From contig DATFWQ010000023.1 in NCBI GenBank assembly GCA_035259145.1, forward strand, positions 1 through 15,313: 15,313 nucleotides of DNA. Reading direction: 5' to 3'. The notes under the pieces were generated by a model. It had not been told where the DNA came from and did no database searches. It worked only from the letters and a program-made list of their open reading frames with translations. Below, piece after piece: positions 1 through 7,374 of this stretch; the first letter of the stretch is position 1, and every line of letters starts with the position of its first letter. The stretch is from CF-161 sp035259145 (GTDB lineage: Bacteria > Chloroflexota > Dormibacteria > Dormibacterales > Dormibacteraceae). The translations under genes were made by a program, and so were the position numbers.

Positions 1-2775
1 ATGCTGTCGGAAGCAGCGCTGGCCACTGTTCCCAGGTCGGCCGGCCCCGACGCGCAGCGTGCGGCGCAGGAGGGGATGGGGCGCCGGATCGCCGCGCTCC
101 AGGTCGACGCGGAGGCCGCGGCTGAGCTGAAGGCACTCCTCGCCCGCCCCGCGATCAACCAGCCCCTCGATCGGCTGGCGGAGTCCCTTCCGGCTTCCGA
201 TCCGAGCCGCGCTGCCATCACCGACCTCCTCACGGAGGTGGCGCGCCCGGACGTCAGCTACAGGTTCAAGTCGATGGTCGGCAGCCCCGACCTTCAAAAG
301 CAGCTCACCCGCGCCATCAGTGGGACCGCTCCGTCCGAGCTGACGCTCTTCACCAACATCGCGGGACGGCTCAACCTCTACGTCTACTCTCCATACAAGG
401 CCGATGCGGTCGTCTTTGCCCAGACAGGTGGGCTTCTGGCAGCCAGCGCACTTCTAGGCGTCAGCTTTTTCTCGCTGGCCGTCGGGGTGCTCCTCATCTT
501 CCTGATCTTCGTGATGCTGGCGGCCGAGCGACGAGCCGAGATGGGGATGAGCCGTGCCGTCGGCCTCAAGCGTCGTCACCTGACGCAGATGTTCCTGTTC
601 GAGGGCACCGCCTACACGCTTGGCGCGAGCGCCATCGGCGTTCTAGCAGGCGTGCTCGTGGGACGGCTGATGATATTAGTGCTTTCCAGCGTCTTCACCG
701 ACCAGTACAAGGGCCTTGAGCTGACCTATCACGTCGAGTTGCCCAGCCTGGTGGTGTCGGCATCCCTCGGCGTCTTGCTGACCTTTCTGGTTGTCGCCTT
801 CTCCGCTTACAGGATCAGCCGGCTCAACATCGTTGCGGCCATCCGGGATCTGGACGAGAGGGAGAGCCGCGACGCCGGTATGCGCCGCATGTTCACAGCC
901 GTATTCGCCACCGTCTGGTCCGCCTGTGGGCAGCTCATTCGGGGCCATCCTCTGATCTTCCTTCACCGTGTCACGGTGGGCGCGTTGGGGGCACTGACGG
1001 GCTTCTGGTGGGCCTTGTTCAAGCGGGGCCCGATGACAATGGTGCTCGGCGCACTTTTCATGCTGCTCAGCACGGCCACCCATGTCGAGGTCGTTTATGA
1101 CGCAGGTGTCGGTCTCCTCATCGTTGGGGCCGGGCTGCTGCTCAGGTGGGTCCTATCCCTGGCTCACGTACGCGCGGTCGTGGCCTCGAGGATCGGGTTC
1201 ACGGCGGCTGCGGCAGGCCTCCTGCTCTACTGGGGCCGGCCATTCGGACGCGTCGAAACCCGACTGCACATCGACGGTGCGGTGCAGCTGAGCAAGCTTC
1301 AGGGAGGCCCGGAGGTGTTCGCGCTCTCGGCCCTGATGGTGCTGCTGGGCGCGATCTGGCTGGTGATGTACAACAGCGACCTGTTGATACGCGGCGTGAT
1401 GTTCTTCACCGCCCATGTCGGCAACCTGGCGCCGGTGACTCGCACCAGCATGGCCTATCCACTGGCAACGAAGTTCCGCACCGGTATGGCCGTGGCGATG
1501 TTTGCGATAGTGACCTTCATGATCGTCTACATGTCCATGTTCAAGGACGTGTTGACGCAGAACTTTGGGCGGGTGGACCAGGCCTCGGGGGGCTGGCAGA
1601 TCGTCGCGGGCTCGCCTGACATGAACTTCCAGCAGACGCCCAAGACGGCGTTCCCGACTGACGTGGCCACACAGGTTGCGTCCGACCGGGCCGTCGCGTC
1701 GGAGGTCAGAGGGGTCGGTTGGGAGAACCAGTCCATGGGCGTTGTCGTGCACCAGGTCGGGGCCGACGGACGAGTGGCCGAGGCGAATCAGCAAGCGCTT
1801 CGCGGGTTTCCGGTCCACGTGGTCGACGACGGCTACCTTCGGAACACCGGCCTGGCGCTCCAGTCGCGGGCCGCCGGGTACGGATCCGACCGTGCAGTCT
1901 GGGATGCGGTCCGCAACAACACAGGCTATGCGGTGATCGACAAGTCGAGCCTCGATTCGCAGAACGGCAATGCTGCGGTGATAAAGGGCGTCAAACCCAC
2001 CGACACCACTTTCCGGCCCTTCCAGGTTCAGCTGACGGCGGGCGGTGAGAAGCCGGGCGGCGCCGCGCAGAAGCCCTGGACGGTCACCATCGTCGGCTTC
2101 ATGAGCGCTTCGACCTGGAACGGTATCTACGTGTCCACGCGCACCGCGATGGAGGGCGGGCGCTTTGCCCCACCTGGGGCCGTCGCGGCCCGGCCGGACG
2201 GCGTCCTGTTGAGCAACCCACTGCCGCAGCTCACGCCGACCGGCTACTACTTCGCGCTGAACCCGGGCGCGGACGTCAACAAGACTCGCCTGGACCTTGG
2301 CCGGATGCTGGTGAGGGATCAGCTCGAGCCCGTCGTGGTCGCGGACCAGCTGGCGCAGGCGCTGAGCGGCATCATCACGCTGCTCAACCTGCTCACGGGC
2401 TTTCTTGCGCTTGGCCTGCTCGTCGGCATCGCCGGACTGGGTGTGATCAGCACCCGCGCCGTGGTGGAGCGGTGGCAGCAAATCGGCATGCTGCGCGCGC
2501 TCGGTTACCGGCGTTCGCTGGTACAGCGCTCCTTTCTGATGGAGTCGAGCTTCATCGCGGTCCTGGGCCTGGTGATCGGGTCACTCGTAGGCCTTTGGCA
2601 GTCCTACCGGTTCTTCGTGACGGACAAGACGTTTGGCACGGTGATCTTCAAGGTTCCGCTGGTTGAGATCGGTCTGATCCTGGTGGGAGCGTATCTGGCC
2701 ACGCTGCTCACGACCTACCTGCCGTCACGTGCCGCGGCTCGCGTACCCCCGGCCGAGGCCCTCCGCTACGAGTAG
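1..2775 (+). CDS. ABC transporter permease, FtsX/MacB-type, two FtsX domains; probably 5'-partial
   Basis: The protein is a large membrane permease that would work with a separate ABC ATPase, which is not in the window. The first ~135 residues look like the end of an extracytoplasmic domain without a membrane segment. Membrane segments follow at about 143-173, 203-230 and 247-272, with the typical cytoplasmic FtsX loop (ERRAEMGMSRAVGLKRRHL) between the first two. A middle cluster of hydrophobic segments spans about 315-515. A second large external domain covers about 520-785, and the second FtsX core runs from about 790 to the end, with a matching loop (QQIGMLRALGYRRS, about 827-840) and the terminal 'RAAARVPPAEALRYE' motif common in this family. 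An ATG sits exactly at base 1, but family members begin with a membrane segment, so the true start is probably upstream. The substrate cannot be read from the sequence; lipid, lipoprotein or peptide export would all fit the family. Confidence 0.9.
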   Translation: MLSEAALATVPRSAGPDAQRAAQEGMGRRIAALQVDAEAAAELKALLARPAINQPLDRLAESLPASDPSRAAITDLLTEVARPDVSYRFKSMVGSPDLQKQLTRAISGTAPSELTLFTNIAGRLNLYVYSPYKADAVVFAQTGGLLAASALLGVSFFSLAVGVLLIFLIFVMLAAERRAEMGMSRAVGLKRRHLTQMFLFEGTAYTLGASAIGVLAGVLVGRLMILVLSSVFTDQYKGLELTYHVELPSLVVSASLGVLLTFLVVAFSAYRISRLNIVAAIRDLDERESRDAGMRRMFTAVFATVWSACGQLIRGHPLIFLHRVTVGALGALTGFWWALFKRGPMTMVLGALFMLLSTATHVEVVYDAGVGLLIVGAGLLLRWVLSLAHVRAVVASRIGFTAAAAGLLLYWGRPFGRVETRLHIDGAVQLSKLQGGPEVFALSALMVLLGAIWLVMYNSDLLIRGVMFFTAHVGNLAPVTRTSMAYPLATKFRTGMAVAMFAIVTFMIVYMSMFKDVLTQNFGRVDQASGGWQIVAGSPDMNFQQTPKTAFPTDVATQVASDRAVASEVRGVGWENQSMGVVVHQVGADGRVAEANQQALRGFPVHVVDDGYLRNTGLALQSRAAGYGSDRAVWDAVRNNTGYAVIDKSSLDSQNGNAAVIKGVKPTDTTFRPFQVQLTAGGEKPGGAAQKPWTVTIVGFMSASTWNGIYVSTRTAMEGGRFAPPGAVAARPDGVLLSNPLPQLTPTGYYFALNPGADVNKTRLDLGRMLVRDQLEPVVVADQLAQALSGIITLLNLLTGFLALGLLVGIAGLGVISTRAVVERWQQIGMLRALGYRRSLVQRSFLMESSFIAVLGLVIGSLVGLWQSYRFFVTDKTFGTVIFKVPLVEIGLILVGAYLATLLTTYLPSRAAARVPPAEALRYE

Positions 2776-2777
2776 CA

Positions 2778-2797
2778 GGGGGAGGCAGGCCTCCCCC
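2778..2797 (+). terminator. hairpin directly after the permease stop
   Basis: Perfect inverted repeat GGGGGAGGC-AG-GCCTCCCCC with 9-bp arms, beginning three bases after the TAG stop of the permease gene. There is no run of T after it, so it would be a GC-only terminator or a 3'-end stabilising hairpin. Position and symmetry are seen directly; function is inferred. Confidence 0.5.
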
Positions 2798-2892
2798 TCC
2801 GAACCCCCACCGCGCTGGCGCAGAAGGCAGCCGCCTTCCCACCGCCTGTTTGTGACGGGCGGCGTCCCGCGGCGTTTGGCCCGAACTCAACC

Positions 2893-2911
2893 GGCCCGGC
2901 GAAGCCGGGCC
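2893..2911 (-). terminator. GC-rich hairpin between convergent genes, possible terminator or dispersed repeat
   Basis: Perfect inverted repeat GGCCCGGC-GAA-GCCGGGCC (8-bp arms, 3-base loop; loop UUC when read on the minus strand). It lies about 54 bases past the minus-strand stop of the MprF-like gene and could terminate that transcript, although no T-tract follows. Short GC hairpins of this style are also seen as dispersed intergenic repeats in high-GC genomes, which cannot be tested from one copy. Confidence 0.35.
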
Positions 2912-2950
2912 TACCCGCCACGCGAAATTCTCATCCGGTTGCTGGTGAGT

Positions 2951-2962
2951 CAAGCCGGCTTG
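2951..2962. repeat. 12-bp perfect palindrome
   Basis: CAAGCCGGCTTG reads the same on both strands and starts two bases beyond the stop codon of the minus-strand MprF-like gene. It could form the tip of a terminator stem or be chance. There is no other coding signal in the 189-base gap 2776-2964 apart from this and the two hairpins. Confidence 0.3.
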
Positions 2963-2964
2963 CG

Positions 2965-4587
2965 TCAGGACAGCCGCAGGATGCCCCGGCTCCAGCTCCA
3001 CCAGCGCCGGGTCAGCTCCGGGTAGTGCACAAGCAGCAGGGCAAGAAGCACAGGCGCCAGGTCGGCCATGGCCTCAACCACGAGATAGCGGGGCTCCCAG
3101 GCGGGCTCGAACTTTGCCTTGAACGCGTACAGGCCTGGAGACAGGCTGCGCACCCTCAGCGCCTTGAGCAGAAAGCTCTCGAGGACGGCCAGGCCGGGCG
3201 CGTGCCTGGCGCCAGTGAGCGGAGCCAGGCCGAGGCTCGCCCGGCGTGCCTTCCCCCTGAACTCCATGAGAGAACTCGCTATCAGCAGCTCCGTCGTTCC
3301 CGCCCGCGCCCTCGGGCTCCGCTTGACCTCGTCGAGGACGAACATCTCCGCTGCCGGGAGCCACTGCCAGGTCACGTACCCCGACAGCCGGCCCTGGGGC
3401 TCGAAGGCCAGCCCAACGGTCCGCTCGATCAGGGGCGGCTCCTCCCGGCTCCCTACCGAGAAGGACATCTCACCCAGCGGCGAGCGCGCCACAACCTCCG
3501 AGGCGAGCTGACGCATTGCAGAGCGCATGGCCCAGGGCACCTTCGACTCGGGCAGAATTTCCACGCCGACACCCAGGCGCTGCGCCCTCGTCACCTGGTG
3601 GCGGAGGCTCGCCATCGCCCTGCCTTTGAGCCCGAAGGCGTCGACGTCGACGAGTGCTTCGCTGCCGATCATGATGCGGCGGGTCCCAGCCAGCTCGGAG
3701 AGGGTCTCTGCGGGGACCTGGTAGAGGGCAGGGCGCCAGCCGCGCGCCCGGCACGCCGATCGGAACTCCCGGTAAACGGGGATCGAGGCGCCGGCGGGAC
3801 CGACGGCAGGCCCCAGGGCCAGGGCAACGCCCGCGCGGCAGGCATAGGCGAGAAAGGAGCTCCGGTCGCTCGCCCAGAAGTGACGTTTATCCCTCATGAG
3901 TGCGAAGGGGCTGACGGCCGAACGGCCGGCTGCGATGTAGAGCGGCAGCACGGCCGGGTCCCAGCCGCCGGGCATCGGCGGACTGCGATCCAGAAGGATC
4001 AGCCCCACCATGCCGGAAGCGAACGCCAGGACGAGCGGCAGGGCGAACAACGGCACCAGGTGTGGCCCCCGCTGCTCGTTCAGCAAGAGCCAGGCTCCGG
4101 CGCCGACCGTCGCCACGGCGGCTGCGAGCAGCGACCAGCCCAGCCGGCTCCACAGCCGATGCCCCTCCTCAGACCAGAGCGAGCCCGCCAGGAGCGCCAG
4201 AAGCCCATCGATGAGCGCAGCCGCGACCAGAGTCCCCTGCCCCGACTTCATCGCGACGAACGTTGCCGCCAGGGCCAGGACGAGCAGGATGCGCCAGAAG
4301 GCCTTCTTCGGCCGTGTGGCGAGGTAGAGCGCCGACCCGGCGAGGGCAAGCGCCACCAGCGGCCGCACCGGCGCAACGGCCTGCAGCACCGTCGTGGCCG
4401 CCGACCGCACATGCGGTGAGCGCAGGGTCCACAGCTCCAGAGAGAGCAGTCCGTCAGCCAGCGCGACGAACATGAGAACCGGACGCGCGACGGCGGCCAG
4501 CCACGGGGACTGCGTAAGCGGGAGCGAAGGCTTCACTGCCAGTTGATCCTCATCGGACTCGAACCGGTTCCCGATCATACGAACCAT
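2965..4587 (-). CDS. DUF2156/MprF-like membrane protein (phosphatidylglycerol lysyltransferase-type domain)
   Basis: With the ATG at 4587 this is a 540-aa protein. The N-terminal part has about six hydrophobic segments (near residues 36-53, 68-90, 97-113, 118-138, 148-169 and 177-199). From about residue 211 a soluble DUF2156 domain follows, recognisable by 'SPFALMRDKRHFW', 'GVALALGPAVGP', 'ARGWRPALYQVP', 'IGSEALVDVDAFGLKGRAM' and 'SLGLAPL'. In MprF/LysX-type enzymes this domain moves an aminoacyl group from tRNA to phosphatidylglycerol, which lowers membrane charge and resists cationic peptides. No lysyl-tRNA synthetase domain is fused. The open frame extends upstream to 4689 and would overlap pcaC by 56 bases. 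Starts at 4587 or 4578 avoid this, although none has a strong Shine-Dalgarno sequence. It lies 46 bases after pcaC on the same strand and may be co-transcribed. The exact lipid substrate is unknown. Confidence 0.85.
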   Translation of the reverse strand: MVRMIGNRFESDEDQLAVKPSLPLTQSPWLAAVARPVLMFVALADGLLSLELWTLRSPHVRSAATTVLQAVAPVRPLVALALAGSALYLATRPKKAFWRILLVLALAATFVAMKSGQGTLVAAALIDGLLALLAGSLWSEEGHRLWSRLGWSLLAAAVATVGAGAWLLLNEQRGPHLVPLFALPLVLAFASGMVGLILLDRSPPMPGGWDPAVLPLYIAAGRSAVSPFALMRDKRHFWASDRSSFLAYACRAGVALALGPAVGPAGASIPVYREFRSACRARGWRPALYQVPAETLSELAGTRRIMIGSEALVDVDAFGLKGRAMASLRHQVTRAQRLGVGVEILPESKVPWAMRSAMRQLASEVVARSPLGEMSFSVGSREEPPLIERTVGLAFEPQGRLSGYVTWQWLPAAEMFVLDEVKRSPRARAGTTELLIASSLMEFRGKARRASLGLAPLTGARHAPGLAVLESFLLKALRVRSLSPGLYAFKAKFEPAWEPRYLVVEAMADLAPVLLALLLVHYPELTRRWWSWSRGILRLS

Positions 4588-4633
4588 CGGTGACCGCACC
4601 GACGTCACGCGTCCGCGTCTGGCTGCGCAGCCT

Positions 4634-4999
4634 TCAGCCAAGAAGTTCGGCGGCGATCCGGAACGCCGTGTTCGCCGCAGGCACCCCACAGTACACCGCG
4701 CTCTGAAGGAGTATCTCCTTGAGCTCCTCCACCGTCACCCCGTTGTTGAGCGCCCCGCGGATGTGCAGCTTGAGCTCCTCGTCCCTGCCCAGCGCTACCA
4801 GCATGGCGACGGTGATGCAGCTGCGCGTGCGGCGATCGAGTCCTGGTCGGGTCCAGACCTCTCCCCACGCGTAGCGGGTCAGGAAATCCTGCCACTCCTC
4901 GGTCAGCGAGGATCGGCCGGCCTGAGCGCGATCAACGTGGGCGTCGCCCAGCACCGCGCGACGCACTTCCATCCCGTGTTCCATTCGCTCGTCTCTCAC
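4634..4999 (-). CDS. pcaC: 4-carboxymuconolactone decarboxylase (PcaC)
   Basis: A 121-aa protein of the carboxymuconolactone decarboxylase/AhpD fold, close to the family's usual length. The core spans about residues 35-118 and includes 'EVWTRPGLDRRTRSCIT' and 'ELKLHIRGALNNGVTVEELKEILLQ', with the His of 'LKLHIRGAL' at residue 79. These are hallmarks of PcaC rather than peroxidase-type AhpD, which would carry a CxxC pair. The enzyme decarboxylates 4-carboxymuconolactone to beta-ketoadipate enol-lactone in the protocatechuate branch of the beta-ketoadipate pathway. The start is GTG, overlapping the pcaB stop in a GTGA junction, which implies translational coupling. ATG codons at residues 6 and 10 are alternatives. 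It is not fused to PcaD, unlike the PcaL proteins of many actinobacteria. Confidence 0.9.
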   Translation of the reverse strand: MRDERMEHGMEVRRAVLGDAHVDRAQAGRSSLTEEWQDFLTRYAWGEVWTRPGLDRRTRSCITVAMLVALGRDEELKLHIRGALNNGVTVEELKEILLQSAVYCGVPAANTAFRIAAELLG

Positions 5000-6159
5000 C
5001 GAGGCGCCTCCTCACTGCGATAGATGGCGAGCGCCCGGTCGATCAGCGTCTGGGCCGAGGCAAGACCCTCGGACTGCTCCGAGCCCTCCAGTCTGGCCAG
5101 ATTGTCGCGCATGCGCCCTGCGTCGACCTGCAGGCCTTCCAGCGCCTCGCGCGTGCGCCCGACCGCGCCGGCGGCGAGGCGGAACGCCTCACTCAGCGCC
5201 GGCCACTCCGACTGCCACGCGCCCGCCGATCGTTCGTGCTCTCCGGCCATGGCGGCGTGCAGGATGGCGGCCTGCGCCGTGACGCCGGCGAACGCACTCC
5301 GTGCTTCGATCGCGCGCGCCGGGTTCCGCTTGTGGGGCATCGCCGACGACCGGCCCCCGGCTGCCTCGGCCACCTCGCCGATCTCGGTCTGGGCCAGAAG
5401 TGACAGGTCGAGAGCGATCTTGGCGCCGGCACCGGCGGCGACGGACAGAGCCGAGCCCAGCTCGGCGATCCGGCCGCGTGCAGAGTGCCAGGGAAGCCTG
5501 GGGTCGACCAGCTCCAGCTCGCGAGCCAGACACGTCATCAGCTCGGCGGCTCGTGGACCGAAGCTGTCGAGCGTCCCGACCGGGCCTCCCAGCTGCACGG
5601 CCAGACCGCCGCTGCGAATGGCTGCCAGGCGACGGCGGGCCTCCACGACGCCCATCAACCACATCGCTGCCTTGAATCCGAAGCTGATCGGCCGCGCCTG
5701 CTGAAGCAGTGTACGGCCGGCCATCTGCGTGTCGCGATGGCGATGGGCGAGCGCGGCACACTCGGATGCCAGCGCAGAAAGGTCCACCAGCATCAAGTCC
5801 AGAGCCTCGCGGGCGATCAGCATCATCGCCGTGTCCAGCACGTCCTGGCTCGTCGCTCCGTAGTGAACAAACCCGGCTGCCTCACCGCCAACCTCGCGCC
5901 GCAGGGCGTCCACCAGGGGGACTACCGGCGTGGCCGCCATCACCGCCGCCCGCCCGATCTCCTCGACGTCGAAGCGCGCGGGGTCGCAGGCGGCGGTTAT
6001 CGCGGTCGCAGCGGAGCCTGGTATGAGCTCGAGTCGTGCCTGGACGGTCGCCAGCGCTGCCTCGAAGCGAAGCATGGCCGTCAGCCACGCCATCTCTGAG
6101 ACGGCGGCTGCCATGGCCGGGGTCGTGAGGCTGGGCCCGAAGAGGCGGTCAGATGGCAT
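4996..6159 (-). CDS. pcaB: 3-carboxy-cis,cis-muconate cycloisomerase (PcaB)
   Basis: A 387-aa member of the fumarase/aspartase superfamily. The three conserved regions are visible: 'HYGATSQDVLDT' at residues 99-110, the central helix bundle with 'QLGGPVGTLDSFG' near 189-201, and the superfamily signature 'SSAMPHKRNP' at 271-280. The stretch 'HERSAGAWQSEW' (308-319) is characteristic of PcaB as opposed to adenylosuccinate lyase or argininosuccinate lyase. The enzyme cyclises 3-carboxy-cis,cis-muconate to 4-carboxymuconolactone, which the next gene (pcaC, GTGA overlap) then decarboxylates. Its ATG lies inside the end of a possible 33-aa upstream ORF in another frame, so initiation may depend on coupling; no good Shine-Dalgarno precedes it. 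Adenylosuccinate lyase is the main alternative, made unlikely by the pcaC neighbour. Confidence 0.92.
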   Translation of the reverse strand: MPSDRLFGPSLTTPAMAAAVSEMAWLTAMLRFEAALATVQARLELIPGSAATAITAACDPARFDVEEIGRAAVMAATPVVPLVDALRREVGGEAAGFVHYGATSQDVLDTAMMLIAREALDLMLVDLSALASECAALAHRHRDTQMAGRTLLQQARPISFGFKAAMWLMGVVEARRRLAAIRSGGLAVQLGGPVGTLDSFGPRAAELMTCLARELELVDPRLPWHSARGRIAELGSALSVAAGAGAKIALDLSLLAQTEIGEVAEAAGGRSSAMPHKRNPARAIEARSAFAGVTAQAAILHAAMAGEHERSAGAWQSEWPALSEAFRLAAGAVGRTREALEGLQVDAGRMRDNLARLEGSEQSEGLASAQTLIDRALAIYRSEEAPR

Positions 6160-6250
6160 GGAACACGGAATGACGGACAGCCGCGTGGGCCACGGCTACG
6201 AATGCTAAGAGGGGCCAGACACCGTTGACGAGTTTGGACGGTCGATCCAT
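6149..6250 (-). CDS. possible 33-aa hydrophobic small protein
   Basis: This small ORF has an ATG (6250-6248) placed immediately after the TGA of the preceding membrane-protein gene (TGA-ATG), and it ends with a TGA 11 bases inside pcaB in a different frame. The peptide begins MDRPSKLVNG and has one hydrophobic segment (WPLLAFVAVAHAAV), so it would be a single-pass membrane or exported micropeptide. The chained arrangement stop/start, then overlap with the next start, is typical of translational coupling and leaves no non-coding gap between 6454 and pcaB. Against it: it is very short, has no Shine-Dalgarno of its own, and matches no family I recognise. It may simply be a leader ORF that carries ribosomes to pcaB. 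Confidence 0.35.
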   Translation of the reverse strand: MDRPSKLVNGVWPLLAFVAVAHAAVRHSVFHAI

Positions 6251-6454
6251 TCAGCGGTGCTGTGTCGTCGCAGTTGGTGTTGGCGAGGCCTGGACCCCGG
6301 GCTGGACGATCTGGTCGAGTTTGAGGAAGCCCTGACTGTACAGCGCCCCGCCGATGAGGAGGACCAAGAGAAGAAACCCGACAATTCTGACCCACAAAGG
6401 GTTGGGATTGGTTGGCGGGTCGGTGGTCCATTTTCCTTTCGGCAAACTGCCCAT
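6251..6454 (-). CDS. 67-aa single-pass membrane protein of unknown function
   Basis: The protein starts MGSLPKGKWTTDPPTNPNPL, followed by one strong membrane segment at about residues 21-39 (WVRIVGFLLLVLLIGGALY) and a short tail ending in a Pro/Thr-rich stretch (QASPTPTATTQHR). A short polar Pro/Asn-rich N-terminus, one helix and a Thr/Pro-rich outside tail suggest a small inner-membrane or anchored protein. I do not recognise a family. The frame is open upstream to 6844, but that extension is antisense to the alpha/beta hydrolase gene, so the ATG at 6454 is preferred. Only a weak GGGA precedes it. A poor promoter candidate (TTGCTG at 6498-6493, TAAGCT at 6474-6469) lies just upstream on this strand. 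It would be the first gene of the minus-strand block leading into pcaB. Confidence 0.55.
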   Translation of the reverse strand: MGSLPKGKWTTDPPTNPNPLWVRIVGFLLLVLLIGGALYSQGFLKLDQIVQPGVQASPTPTATTQHR

Positions 6455-6576
6455 CGGTCCCGCGCGGCAGCTTACCCGGCGGCCCGCGCAGCCAGCAAGT
6501 AAAGCGGTCCGTTGCGGGGCGGGCGAGTGTCTCGCCACCTGGCGTCCGCGTGCCGGCTCCAGCGCCGGTCGTAGAG

Positions 6577-6591
6577 TGACACGCGGTGTCA
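6577..6591. promoter_or_regulatory. inverted repeat just before the hydrolase start codon
   Basis: Perfect inverted repeat TGACAC-GCG-GTGTCA (6-bp arms, 3-base spacer) ending two bases before the ATG at 6594. It lies in the 139-base gap between the divergent 67-aa membrane protein and the alpha/beta hydrolase. It could be an operator for a dimeric repressor or an mRNA hairpin that hides the ribosome entry site; no Shine-Dalgarno is visible here otherwise. Symmetry is seen; function is inferred. Confidence 0.4.
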
Positions 6592-6593
6592 TC

Positions 6594-7247
6594 ATGCGAG
6601 CATCTCGCCGGGACATCACCATCGAGATCGAGAACGCAAGTCTGGCCGGGTCGCTGACAGTGCCAGAGCAAGCGCGGGGACTGGTGATCTTCGCCCACGG
6701 CAGCGGCAGCGGCCGGCACAGTCCACGCAACCGCGCGGTAGCGGAGCGGCTCAACGCGGCGGCCCTCGCCACGCTCCTCCTCGACCTGCTCACTCCCGCC
6801 GAAGAGGCTGTCGACCGCCGGACCGCAGAGCTGCGCTTCGACATCCCACTGCTGACCGGGCGGGTTCGGGCAGCTGTCGACTGGGCTTTCCGCGAGCACG
6901 AGATCGCCGAGATACCGATAGGTCTCTTCGGGGCCAGTACCGGTGGGGCGGCGGCTCTCGCGGCGGCTGCAGAAGCCTCTGTGGTATGTGCCCTCGTGCT
7001 CCGCGGCGGCCGTCCCGACCTCGCGCGTCAGGCGCTGGCAGAAGTCAGGGCGCCGACCCTGATGATCGTCGGGGGCGAGGATCGAGTCGTTCTCGAACTG
7101 AACCGCCAGGCCTGTGCTCGAATGCGAGCTGACTGTCGTGTTCACGTCGTTCCCGGAGCGACTCACCTCTTCGAGGAGCCCGGCGCACTGGCGGAGGTCA
7201 GCCGTCTCGCCGGTGAGTGGTTCACACGTCTGCTGCCGGCTCCCTGA
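6594..7247 (+). CDS. alpha/beta hydrolase, dienelactone-hydrolase-like, Ser nucleophile
   Basis: A 217-aa single-domain alpha/beta hydrolase. The oxyanion-loop segment is 'FAHGSGSGRHSPRN' (His at 35). The nucleophile elbow is 'GASTG' (Ser115), the acid is Asp163 in 'IVGGEDRVV', and the base is His191 in 'PGATHLFEEPG'. This subgroup is often labelled 'dienelactone hydrolase family', but true dienelactone hydrolase uses Cys, so an esterase or hydrolase of unknown substrate is the safer call. The open frame reaches back to 6354, but that part has no fold signature and is antisense to the small membrane gene; the ATG at 6594 starts just before the first beta-strand. It is divergent from the pca block and 127 bases upstream of the metallohydrolase. 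A role replacing the absent PcaD lactonase is conceivable but unsupported. Confidence 0.85.
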   Translation: MRASRRDITIEIENASLAGSLTVPEQARGLVIFAHGSGSGRHSPRNRAVAERLNAAALATLLLDLLTPAEEAVDRRTAELRFDIPLLTGRVRAAVDWAFREHEIAEIPIGLFGASTGGAAALAAAAEASVVCALVLRGGRPDLARQALAEVRAPTLMIVGGEDRVVLELNRQACARMRADCRVHVVPGATHLFEEPGALAEVSRLAGEWFTRLLPAP

Positions 7248-7339
7248 CAGGTCGTACTTCCTGCAGCTGTACCAATTCGCGGCGCCCTTGAGCTCGCCTG
7301 GCACACCGCCCAGGTTCATTCGAGGCTTAACAGCCTGCG

Positions 7340-7368
7340 TTGACTTGGCGCTGGAGGGGACCTATGGT
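7340..7368 (+). promoter_or_regulatory. sigma70-type promoter placed for leaderless transcription
   Basis: TTGACT (7340-7345, five of six consensus bases) and TATGGT (7363-7368, fits TANNNT) are separated by exactly 17 bases. The -10 ends six bases before the in-frame GTG at 7375, so the expected transcription start falls on or next to the start codon. The GGAGGGG at 7353-7359 lies in the promoter spacer and would not be in the mRNA. The rest of the 127-base gap after the hydrolase shows nothing else clear. Confidence 0.55.
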
Positions 7369-7374
7369 CGGGGC

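Noticed and set aside
1153..2481. 442-codon open frame on the minus strand inside the permease gene
   Set aside because: His/Arg/Asp-rich composition without any fold motif, fully antisense to a clear FtsX permease; a GC-driven shadow.
3025..4419. 464-codon plus-strand open frame opposite the MprF-like gene
   Set aside because: Low-complexity Arg/Gln/Gly/Pro sequence, no domain; the minus strand codes for recognisable DUF2156 motifs.
6594..7247. Naming the alpha/beta hydrolase as pcaD or as a true dienelactone hydrolase
   Set aside because: The nucleophile is Ser in GASTG rather than Cys, and the protein lacks PcaD-type length and motifs.
6081..7319. 412-codon minus-strand frame spanning the pcaB start, small membrane gene and hydrolase
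   Set aside because: Crosses several better-supported genes and shows no family signature.
7364..7366. ATG close after GGAGGGG before the metallohydrolase
   Set aside because: It is out of frame with the gene and part of the -10 element TATGGT.
7114..7374. N-terminal extension of the metallohydrolase to an ATG at 7114
   Set aside because: It overlaps the hydrolase gene in another frame and reads as non-coding, and a good promoter lies at 7340-7368 just before the GTG.
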